Part shown: positions 24,193 to 32,800 of the stretch, piece after piece
Position numbering within the stretch: the stretch's first letter is position 1
How the letters are laid out: the number at the start of each line of letters is the position of its first letter
DNA from: a virus
Reading direction: 5' to 3' (one strand)
DNA: 64,000 nucleotides
IMG/VR virus record: IMGVR_UViG_3300018080_000098
Span: 62,001-126,000 of that record
Notes under the pieces: generated by a model
The model's input: the letters and a program-made list of their open reading frames with translations, nothing else
Told to the model about the DNA's origin: nothing
The model's database searches: none
Program-made: the position numbers and the translations under genes

Positions 24193-24807
24193 TTATAAAA
24201 TCGCTATAAACTGCGGATGAATTACCAAAGTGTTGCTGTCTTTAGCGACTCCCATTATTTGAATGGTGTCTCCTGCACCATGTCCAGAAACGTTATTCGT
24301 GATCTGCCCTGCAGTAGTATCAAGGTAGTAGGTGTCGCCAGCTACGAGGGTGCCGCTGAATACGGCAGCTTCTCCAGCGTACTGGACCGTGGCTGTAGCA
24401 ACGTCGGGTTTTGCGATACAGATTCCGACGGTGAAGTTGGCTCCTGTTGGCGACGATGCGTCTGCCTGCGAAACGGTGTTTGCTGCGGACACGTACACGG
24501 CATCAGCCACGTTCACGGTGGGCCCTGTGTAGGTACCAACGACGGCGCCAGTACTACCTCCGGCAGCGATATTTATCCACGTGTTTGGGGTGGTGGTCTT
24601 CCACCAAAGAGTGGCATTGCTTTGCTTATAGAACTGTCCGATGGGCAGGTTGTACAGCCACTGTTCACCTGGAGTCCCGAGAGGATTTACTGCGTTGGGG
24701 TCGCCGTCGTAGCCGAGAGGAGTAACCTTGTCGTTCAGCGTGGTCAACGGGGACCACGTGATGACCCGTCGCTCAATCTCAAACTGATTAAGGACCGGGT
24801 CTGCCAT
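24193..24807 (-). CDS. Fibre-type protein ending in the shared beta-module, 204 aa
   Basis: Residues 1-80 (ITWSPLTTLNDKVTPLGYDG, LPIGQFYKQSNATLWWKTTT) form a beta-rich start with aromatic clusters. After a glycine-rich link, residues 95-204 are the shared module (DAVYVSAANTVSQADASSP, FTVGICIAKPDVATATVQYA, GDTYYLDTTAGQIT, VAKDSNTLVIHP), the best preserved of the four copies in the window. The module resembles small decoration-type beta-barrels used on phage capsids and tail spikes. The start ATG overlaps the stop of the 769-aa gene (TAATG). It is likely a minor fibre or a cap on the fibre encoded before it. Confidence 0.65.
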   Translation of the reverse strand: MADPVLNQFEIERRVITWSPLTTLNDKVTPLGYDGDPNAVNPLGTPGEQWLYNLPIGQFYKQSNATLWWKTTTPNTWINIAAGGSTGAVVGTYTGPTVNVADAVYVSAANTVSQADASSPTGANFTVGICIAKPDVATATVQYAGEAAVFSGTLVAGDTYYLDTTAGQITNNVSGHGAGDTIQIMGVAKDSNTLVIHPQFIAIL

Positions 24808-27116
24808 TATACAGTCTCCTCCACGGTCACATCTGTATCGTCTGAGCTCGAGCTGGTTGCTGCTGTATCGAGGATCCGCGCCGTAGTTGGGCTGCTACCA
24901 ATCGTGCCTGCGAAGCACCAGCTGTTGGGGTCTGGTGTCGTCGTGGTGTTGAACGCTCTTTTGTTGGGCAAGTCTTTGAACGCCCACTCCAGCGTGCATT
25001 TAGCGTAGTCGGCCACTGCTGCATTGAACGTCGTTTCGTTGTTGAACGCGGGCAGCGTGATCGTTCTTGATACGAATCCTCCTATAATGTAGTTGCTATC
25101 TCCTGTGTAGGTGGTGGTCACCCTGTTTGCCAGATTGGTGGCTGCTAGGGTACCATAGGCGTACGTGCCCACAGTGTCATTGTCGTGGCACTGGAGGTCT
25201 CTGGTCCACACTTCGGGTCCGCCGGTCCAGCCAGCTCCCTGCCAGGTTCCTCCGCCAGCAGGTGGGGCGGCAATAGTGGGGGCGGTGATAAGGCGCTGGT
25301 TGGCGGTTAGCGTGATTGTGTGGTTTTGCGTGCTCGTGCCATCGTTGCCGCCAGTGCGCAATCTGGTGGCGGGTTCTGTCATCTGGATTTGGGCGAAGTC
25401 GTGTGCGATGTAGACTACGACATTCTCGGTTGTAGTTGCATCGTTGGCTGCTCGGTTTGCGGAGATCTGGTAGTTCGGGCTGGTGATGTTGTAGCCACCA
25501 GCGCTGCGTGCGACTCCAGCTTTGTTTGCAGCGTATGTGTTGGGGCTGGGAATCGAGAGTTGTCCTAGTGGCGAAAAGTAAGTGATTGTGTCGAAGTTGA
25601 GGCAGATCGAGTGCACGGTGACTGTTTCGGCGTCTTTTATTGCCTCTTGTGTTGCCGGGTACGTAATATCCGACTGGTCCATCGCCCCTACTGTTGGGTA
25701 GAGGTTGTTGAGGAAGACGAGGTCCTTGCCGTCTACAGTTCCGCCGCCTGCGTTGGTATACACCCAATCCGACCAGGTTCCCGTGGAGCGTTGTACTCTC
25801 ACACGTGCTGGGAGTGCTTGGGTGGTGGTACCTCGGTCTGCGATATCGGAGGCGAAGGTATGGTTGGTTGTGGGTGCTACGCTGAAGCTCATTGCTTCGC
25901 AGGCGCCGCTGTTTTCCACTTCGACGTTGACAAACTGCAGGTCGGTTTGGATATTGATGTCGAAGGTGTCTGTAGCCTTGAGCTCGGTTTGCGTCCCAGG
26001 GTAGCCGCCCGTGAATTCGAGGGTGGTTATTTGTGGCTTTGCGTCTTCGGTCACGATGATGGTGTACGAGTTTCCATCTTGGTGTGTGGCTGTGATTGTG
26101 TACGGGAGTGTGAATCCTGTTAGGTCGGCTGTTCCGTGGTACGCTGTTGGGTCCTGGTTTGGAGAGGTACTCCAGACGACGGGTTCTCCATTCACGTCGA
26201 CGTCTGGACGGACTTGTACGTGTCCGGTGTAGGCGAAGACGTGAACCGTGATCACGGTCACGTCCGGGCTAGCAGCTGCGCTGGCTACGCGGGTTCCATT
26301 CTCCGTGAGGGTGACGTCGATGTTGCCGATGTTGGGCGTGAGGTTGGAGATGAAGATCACGCCGTCGTAGTCGGGCCCTCCCCCGCCGCCTAATGGGTAA
26401 TCGGTGGCACCGTCCCAAACGTGTACCAGGTTGTCACCAGAGTTCCAGTACATCAGACGGTCGAGCGGGTCGGTGCTGGGAGTAGTTGCTTGCTGCGGGT
26501 CGAAGTAGTAGGTGGGGCTCTTCGCAGAGGTGCCGAAGTAGCCATCTCGTGCGGTCCAGCTATCTCTACCGATGTAGACGTCTCGAGGTCTACGTAGTTG
26601 CACTCCGTCGTCTAGGGAGCCGATGTCGTAGACGGTGTCAGTGGTAAATTCTACGTGGCCACCGATGCGCAGTTGACCTTCTTGGTTGACTTCGAGGAAG
26701 TATGTGGAGCCGTCTCGAACGCGTAGGTAATCCACGGTGCCTTGAGTGGCCCAGATGTCTACGGGTCCGAGGTTGGGGTCGAGGTCGATGTAGGGGCCAT
26801 CGCGGTACGATTCCCGCAGCGGCATAAATACGGTATTGTGGTCGTGCGTGTGTGCAGTGACAGGTGTAGGGACCTGTTCCAGCGTTAGCAGAACAATGTA
26901 GAACTGGATGTCCCCTATGTACCCTTCTTGGAGTAGGCGGCTTCCCAGGAAGACTGTATTCTCAGGCAGGCCAGCGAGCGAAGTTATTCTCGCTTTTTCC
27001 TCATCCTGCAGAACGTACTGTTCTGGGTCTACGATAGGGTCGAGGGATTTCAGCGTAACGCGAACTGCGTAGACGCGTGTTGCTGACGTCACCTGGGTGG
27101 TGATTTCTACAGCCAT
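24807..27116 (-). CDS. Tail fibre with Ig-like repeats, 769 aa
   Basis: Probable tail fibre. Residues 1-90 form a base domain whose SLAGLPENTVFLGSRLL resembles SRAGLEEDVEF in the 97-aa protein upstream, suggesting related attachment domains. HTHDHN near 92 is a metal-binding hinge of the kind found in fibre stalks. Residues 110-245 carry YIGRDSWTARDGYFGT and MYWNSGDNLVHVWDGATDYP, a small domain common in fibres before the shaft. From 250 onward are four or five Ig-like beta-sandwich repeats of about 100 residues, opening VIFISNLTPNIGNIDVTLTE and recurring as LVFLNNLYPTVGAMDQSDI. The C-terminus is acidic and Ser-rich. Confidence 0.7.
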   Translation of the reverse strand: MAVEITTQVTSATRVYAVRVTLKSLDPIVDPEQYVLQDEEKARITSLAGLPENTVFLGSRLLQEGYIGDIQFYIVLLTLEQVPTPVTAHTHDHNTVFMPLRESYRDGPYIDLDPNLGPVDIWATQGTVDYLRVRDGSTYFLEVNQEGQLRIGGHVEFTTDTVYDIGSLDDGVQLRRPRDVYIGRDSWTARDGYFGTSAKSPTYYFDPQQATTPSTDPLDRLMYWNSGDNLVHVWDGATDYPLGGGGGPDYDGVIFISNLTPNIGNIDVTLTENGTRVASAAASPDVTVITVHVFAYTGHVQVRPDVDVNGEPVVWSTSPNQDPTAYHGTADLTGFTLPYTITATHQDGNSYTIIVTEDAKPQITTLEFTGGYPGTQTELKATDTFDINIQTDLQFVNVEVENSGACEAMSFSVAPTTNHTFASDIADRGTTTQALPARVRVQRSTGTWSDWVYTNAGGGTVDGKDLVFLNNLYPTVGAMDQSDITYPATQEAIKDAETVTVHSICLNFDTITYFSPLGQLSIPSPNTYAANKAGVARSAGGYNITSPNYQISANRAANDATTTENVVVYIAHDFAQIQMTEPATRLRTGGNDGTSTQNHTITLTANQRLITAPTIAAPPAGGGTWQGAGWTGGPEVWTRDLQCHDNDTVGTYAYGTLAATNLANRVTTTYTGDSNYIIGGFVSRTITLPAFNNETTFNAAVADYAKCTLEWAFKDLPNKRAFNTTTTPDPNSWCFAGTIGSSPTTARILDTAATSSSSDDTDVTVEETV

Positions 27117-27137
27117 CGTGCAGCTAATTGCCTTTGG

Positions 27138-27431
27138 TTAGCTGTTCGCTGCGTCCAACTGCATCTTGTAGATGTGGTTGCCATTGGATGCAGTCGTGTG
27201 GGACTCTTCGGTAATAGTTGTGAACTCTACGTCCTCCTCGAGCCCAGCGCGGCTGACTATTTCAGGCAGCATGTTTTGCGCTGTGATGTAGTCTGTCGAT
27301 GTTGGCAGAAGTTCCTCACGTGCAACTAGTGTCACCTTCACTGTAGCAGGTGAGCTATTTATCACCGAGGTGGTGATGGATAGAACAACCAGCCCGCTGG
27401 AGATTGGTTGCTTTTCGATTTGGGTAACCAT
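27138..27431 (-). CDS. Hypothetical protein, probable fibre-base subunit, 97 aa
   Basis: Small beta-rich protein with GLVVLSITTSVINSSPATVK and MLPEIVSRAGLEEDVEFTTI. The second part is weakly similar to the N-terminal domain of the 769-aa fibre encoded 21 bp downstream, so it may be a free copy of that attachment domain or a partner of it. The upstream neighbour is the 506-aa beta-propeller protein, 11 bp away. Not recognised beyond this. Confidence 0.55.
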   Translation of the reverse strand: MVTQIEKQPISSGLVVLSITTSVINSSPATVKVTLVAREELLPTSTDYITAQNMLPEIVSRAGLEEDVEFTTITEESHTTASNGNHIYKMQLDAANS

Positions 27432-27442
27432 AGCGCTTTCCT

Positions 27443-28963
27443 TTAGGCTTGCTTACCGTGTATGATGAGCTCCCTGATGTACCAATCTCGTACAAACTTG
27501 TGCGGGTCTAGCTGTACGGACACGCGGAATTGCACGGTGGAGGTGGAGGGGATACTTGCCGACGCGCAGTTGAGCTCTCTAAATTGTTCAGTCTCTGCGA
27601 AGCGATAGTAGACACGTAGCATGTCTGTTGGGATATCTCCTGCTACAGTCCAGCCTTCAATGGAAACAGGGACGTCGAATTGCAGCAGCCCGAAGTTGGC
27701 GAAGTTGTCTGTTGTGTACGCGTTGAGGTTGAACCGGTGCAACCGCTTATTGAGCGGGTCTGCACAGATCATGACATCCGTTTCCTCGTCGTCTAGCATT
27801 ACGCGGTCTGCTACAACTCCTTGCGCGAAGCCCACAGCACCGTACACTTCTGTGGACATCCTGTTGTAGCTATTGAGCTCGTCTTCGAGCGCACGATAGC
27901 CGTAGGTTTTCTGATGAGACAGGGTCAGGTAGTCGAACTGCTCGATGAAGCCTGCGGCTCCGTTAGCTACGAAAACTTGTTTGAAACCTCCTAGCAAGTC
28001 GTGCACGTACACTTGGGCTGGTGAGTAGAGGGAGTACCCGGCTCCGGATGCTTCGATATACTTCAAGCATTTGGGGGACGTTCCGGAGAGATCAATAGCA
28101 CCGACTTCACTGTTGCCGTTGGACACCCAAAGCAGCCCACCGTGGAAGAAGATATCGGTAGCGGTGGTGACCTCAGCGCTCAGGAGGCTACCAGTGGTCA
28201 CGTAGAACATTTCGTGTGCGATGTACACAGGAGCTGTGGGTACGGTGATGTCGAAAGAGATTACGTACCCACGGTTTAGGGTGGCTCCAGCTGGCTGTCC
28301 TTCTGCGCACAGAATGTAGAGGATGCTATTCGTTTCGTCGCAGGCTACGCCTACCGGGTTGTTCAGCAGTGTAGAAGTATCTCCTGGGGTATCGATAGTT
28401 CCAATTCTCGCCTGGAAGGTGCCATCGAGAGAGTACTCATAGATGTTGCAGATGTGGTGGCTGCGCATAGTGATCGCCACGTATTCAGTGGTTCCCACTG
28501 TGAATGTACAGCAATCACTTGCATCGTCGTACTCGTCGGCTACCAGGTTGGCTCCGAAGTGCGGGAAGCGGTGTAGCACTTCGACTTCCTCGTTGAGTAT
28601 AAGTACGCCACCTACCCGGTCTGCAAGGAGGTAGCGTTCATGATCTCCTACTGCTGTCGTTCGTTTCCAGAACTTACGGGGGTCGCTGATAAGCCCTTCA
28701 CGAAATGCGGACAAGGTGGTAGTGAAACCTCTGGTATCGAACTTGATTGCGGTGTTAGTCGTATCCTGCTCGATCATCCCAAGCACCGAAATCACGTCCC
28801 CGAACCCTTGTGCTACAGAAATGTCGGGCGTGAGCGCGTCGATCCGATCCATTTGCGCCTGTAGAAATGTATCGTCTTGGTACAGCAAGTTGTTCCTACG
28901 AAAATCTTCAGAGGATACAGCCTGCTTGAGTGTAGCCTTGAACTGGTCAAACATCGTTCCCAT
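27443..28963 (-). CDS. NHL-like beta-propeller virion protein, 506 aa
   Basis: Residues 1-105 are helical with FDQFKATLKQAVSSEDFRRN, a likely attachment region. Residues 110-420 hold irregular repeats of an NHL/WD-type propeller: strands of the form xYLLADRVGGVLILNE, NICNIYEYSLDGTFQARIG, NNPVGVACDETNSILYILC, GGLLWVSNGNSEVGAIDLSG, and LLGGFKQVFVANGAAGFIEQ. The last 80 residues (QFRVSVQLDPHKFVRDWYIR) form a separate beta-domain of the kind that closes baseplate-associated proteins. An exposed propeller on a virion would suit receptor or glycan binding. The start ATG at 28963 has GAGGAT upstream; a 67-bp gap with TTATAAGG precedes it. Confidence 0.6.
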   Translation of the reverse strand: MGTMFDQFKATLKQAVSSEDFRRNNLLYQDDTFLQAQMDRIDALTPDISVAQGFGDVISVLGMIEQDTTNTAIKFDTRGFTTTLSAFREGLISDPRKFWKRTTAVGDHERYLLADRVGGVLILNEEVEVLHRFPHFGANLVADEYDDASDCCTFTVGTTEYVAITMRSHHICNIYEYSLDGTFQARIGTIDTPGDTSTLLNNPVGVACDETNSILYILCAEGQPAGATLNRGYVISFDITVPTAPVYIAHEMFYVTTGSLLSAEVTTATDIFFHGGLLWVSNGNSEVGAIDLSGTSPKCLKYIEASGAGYSLYSPAQVYVHDLLGGFKQVFVANGAAGFIEQFDYLTLSHQKTYGYRALEDELNSYNRMSTEVYGAVGFAQGVVADRVMLDDEETDVMICADPLNKRLHRFNLNAYTTDNFANFGLLQFDVPVSIEGWTVAGDIPTDMLRVYYRFAETEQFRELNCASASIPSTSTVQFRVSVQLDPHKFVRDWYIRELIIHGKQA

Positions 28964-29030
28964 GAGTTATATCCTCAATCCGTGCTGGAATTCGCTGAAT
29001 TGGACCTGTTATAAGGTAACCTGCTTGCCT

Positions 29031-29348
29031 CTAGTTCTCACTGGTCTGCGCCTTCAACTGCTTTTCCAGATTTTCTACTCGAGCTTGCACATCCTTTATT
29101 TGCTTATTAGATTCTGCAGCCACCTTTCGAACAGCTCTCATCTCTTCCCGGCAGTACGAAAGTCCACTGTTCACCCTACTCGACTTCGCCACAGATTCCT
29201 CTAGCTGCAGTGCAATATTATTTACTTCGGTGAACAAATCGTTTACGGTTGAGGTCAATTCAGCAACTCGTCCTACAAGAGCACGCACTTCCACTTGTAG
29301 AAGGTCTCTATAGATTTCTATCGTGCGCTTACTTTTTTTACCCTCCAT
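29031..29348 (-). CDS. Small coiled-coil protein, 105 aa
   Basis: Almost entirely heptad-patterned: LLQVEVRALVGRVAELTSTV and NNIALQLEESVAKSS near the start, then VAAESNKQIKDVQARVENLE at the C-terminus, with a basic first ten residues. It would form a long oligomeric coiled coil, as trimeric fibre chaperones or scaffold proteins do. It lies between the zinc-ribbon-like gene (17 bp upstream) and the propeller gene. Function unknown. Confidence 0.6.
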   Translation of the reverse strand: MEGKKSKRTIEIYRDLLQVEVRALVGRVAELTSTVNDLFTEVNNIALQLEESVAKSSRVNSGLSYCREEMRAVRKVAAESNKQIKDVQARVENLEKQLKAQTSEN

Positions 29349-29365
29349 AATATTATTTTCCTATG

Positions 29366-29881
29366 CTAATGCGGGTTTCGGTCACAAATAGAAACACCGC
29401 TGCTGCAATTGTCACACGTTAGTTCACTGCCACTAACCTGTGTAAGCGTTTTGAAAGTGTCGCCGTTGTTGACCCTATCCGCGTCCCAAATATTGTCGTC
29501 TGCATCAAGGTATACTAAAAACGATGTAGAGCAGTTGGTACACGTTGCTATGTAAGGACGAAGGTGGGACTCGAAAGTATTGATAAGTAAATATTCGTCT
29601 GGAGACGCTGCACTGTCCATCGCTTTTTTGCTAGTAAACTTCTTGTTGACGGCAACCAAAGGTTTTAGATCTTCGTCCAGCAACCCTAATAACTCTTCTA
29701 TGTTTTCTGCTTCAGTGGTAAACAAAAATGAAGCTGCAGTTATGGGTCCCCCCTCACTAAGCGTAGCTTCACGTGTGCTCGTATCAAATACAGTGACATT
29801 CTTGACCGGTTTACCATTGGCTTCCAACACCGAAAGAGATTCTACTAAAAGAGCGTCGGAAGTTGCTTTATTGATGATCAT
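29366..29881 (-). CDS. Hypothetical protein with zinc-ribbon-like CxxC pairs, 171 aa
   Basis: Residues 1-80 are mixed alpha/beta (VFDTSTREATLSEGGPITAA, ENIEELLGLLDEDLKPLVAV). The C-terminal half has CTNC (C114, C117) and CDNC (C156, C159), spaced as in a zinc ribbon, with strands between (FLVYLDADDNIWDADRV) and an extra C166 near the end. Zinc ribbons in phages are found in transcription factors, nucleases and structural proteins; none of these can be chosen here. GGAG stands 7 nt before the ATG. Its position between the 1574-aa fibre and the coiled-coil gene argues for a virion or assembly role over a regulatory one. Confidence 0.55.
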   Translation of the reverse strand: MIINKATSDALLVESLSVLEANGKPVKNVTVFDTSTREATLSEGGPITAASFLFTTEAENIEELLGLLDEDLKPLVAVNKKFTSKKAMDSAASPDEYLLINTFESHLRPYIATCTNCSTSFLVYLDADDNIWDADRVNNGDTFKTLTQVSGSELTCDNCSSGVSICDRNPH

Positions 29882-29891
29882 TTTGTGCTCC

Positions 29892-32800
29892 TTACCAGCC
29901 GCAACCAGCAGAGAAGTCTGTGATGTCGTACTCTACTCTCACAATGTAAACATAGCTAGCACTACTGGAAGCTGTAACGCCGTTTAAAAATTGTACATAA
30001 TACGAATATTGCGTATTGTCTACGGTAGAACTTAGCCCAGATAGGGTAATCGTTTGTACACCGGAAGATAACGCTCCAGTAGTAGTTCCCAGCGAGGTAC
30101 TAATACTAGGAGATCCCGCATTGACTGGATGGCGATAAAGAGTAACCTTAGCTCCACTAGTAGGAACATTTTGGTGATAGCAAACCACCTCAATTTCTTT
30201 AATTGTAGAAGCATGTGGTATATAAAGAGGAGCACAAATTGTTCTAGCAGCTGTCCCTAACGTATACCACCGTTGTGCTGAAGTAGTGCATTGGTATTGC
30301 CAATACGACGTTGTCGTGTTGGTCATATTTTCTTGGAATGAACTGGTGGGTGCCTGTCTTACGTTTGTCTTGGTAGCATTAAATACAATTGCCCGCCTGG
30401 TATCTTCAGTATTACCGCCAGCATAAGCATGATTTAATTCTAAACACTTACCGCTACTAGTTGTGTTAAGACTACCAACGAACAGCGCAGGGGAGGTGTT
30501 ACTGCTATTACTATTACTGATATTGACAACCGCCGCCCCTAGTGCAGTCCACTCACCACTTCCCCGTTGGAACAGATTTGACCCCGCACTGGAGTACACC
30601 CCATAAGTACAGTTATTGCCCGCGTTAAATGCGCACATGTCTAGATCGGTCGATGCGCTGTCTGCTTGAGCATAAAAAGAATTCAAAGCCCCAGCGGTAT
30701 CGGAGGCGTGACGTGTGTGGTAGTAACTGTAGCCGTAGTAGGTTCCGCTCGCAACAGCGGAACTGGAAAGTGACTCTACATGGATCGTGCCTTCACCGGG
30801 AGCTTGCTGTTTACTAAGGTCATTTCCTACATAAAGACCATAGTGCCAATTGTCGTTGGCATGAAATGCGAACGATCCAACCGAATCGTTGGCGTTTGCG
30901 TTCTGCATGTTTGCACGGACGCCATACCAACTACTGCCGTCTGATTGGCTAGCATCTGGGGAAATGTCTAAATTAATACACCTGCCTTCAATGGAGCTAT
31001 TTAGACGACCACTTAAATTGAGGTCAACATAATTAATATCGCTTGTAACGGTACCAAAATCCTCTGTACCCGACCACAAACCGGAGGAAATCCAAAATGC
31101 GTAGTGGTCTGCGGGCCAAGTAGAATCAAAATAAATACCTCGTTTTGATGCGGATCCATTATCAGTAGTCGTTACATACAAACCGTAATAAAATGCCCCA
31201 CCATCATTATTATCATCGGTGATAGATGCTTTGTAACAAGCTACTTTATCATTTGATGCCAATCCAGCGGCATCAGTAGCAATAATACTCTCTACTGTCC
31301 ACCATGCAGCGCTACCGCCACCATTTGCGGGCTCAGATTTAAAATAATTTCTGGAAGAGCTAACAAATGCGCCCCAGTCCCAATTATCATCTGTATAGAA
31401 ACCTGTCTTTACAGAACTACCAGTAGCACTTCCTTCAGCATAAACTCCGTAGTATCCTGAAGAAGCATTATCGGCAGCATTGGCAGTAATATTTGCGTTT
31501 AAAACTCGAACAGCATCTCCCAAACCAAGAGCAGCACTTGCAGCACTATAACGGTTATCGCTAACAGATACAGTTCCGCCAGGAGCACTACCCGGAGTTA
31601 CCCCCACAAAACTAAGTGCAGTTGTGTATAGTCCATAATCCCAATTGGAATCGGTAAAGAAAGCAATTTTATTAGCTGAACCTGTAGTAGACCCGGCAGC
31701 ATAAAACCCCATGTAATAAGCGTTGGAATTATCAGCAGCATTGGGAGTAATGGTAGCGTGGTAAACTAAAACAGAACTGGTGGCTCCTAACGCAGCACCA
31801 CTAGCATCATAACCGCCCCCATAAACACTATAGAGGCCAGCAGTAGCAGTGCTAGGTGTGGGCTCTACAAAAACTGGAGAAGCACTGTTTAATCCATAGT
31901 CCCAATCACCGTCAACCAACACACCAATAGTATCGTTGCTAGCGCTAGCATCCGGAGTAAGGGATAAATTTACACCTCTTATTTTACTGGCGTCGGTAGC
32001 GCTTTCAGTTACATCAAAATTAAAACCGACTAAATCAGGTGCACCCAAGCCAGAAGTGGTTACTACAGCGTCATAAACATTTACACCGGAACTAATACTA
32101 CTTAAGGTGGCGTAGATTTTTGCGCCAGAATAAAGACCGTAATCCCAAGCTGTATCTGCGTAAAATCCATATTTTACAGCTGATCCAGTGGCAGTCCCAT
32201 TTGCATAAAATCCACGAATAGAAGCAGTACCAGGATCACTAGCATGCCCATTAATTTGAGACTCTATACCATTTAAAACAACACCCGCCCCAAGAGTGGT
32301 AGAAGATGAAACCACTTGGAGGCAACTATCAGCTGTAGTAAATGAATCTGTGATATATGCTTTAGCTAATCCGTAAAAACTCTCTTCCCAATTTTGATCT
32401 GCATAAAAAGCTCGCTTGGTAGCGCTTCCCGTAGCAGTACCTTCAGCCAAATAACCATAATATGACCCACCAGCATTATCACCTGCATCTCCAGTAGGTT
32501 TGGCACGATAATGATAAATTATTGCACCGCTAGCTAATCCTGGAGAGGTATACTGACTATCTACAACATGTGTGGAACCAGCAGAAGAACTGGCAGGAGC
32601 TAACACAACAGCAGCTAAAGATTCACTGTACAATCCATAATCGAAATTAGCGTCTGCATAAAATCCATACTGGTTTGTCCAACTACCAACAGTAGTACCC
32701 GCTGCACTAAAAGCTCTAAATGTACCACCACTGTCAGCAGCATCAGCGCTTAGAGTGCCGTAGTAAGCGTGAACATCGGCATTAGTCACACCTGTAGTAG

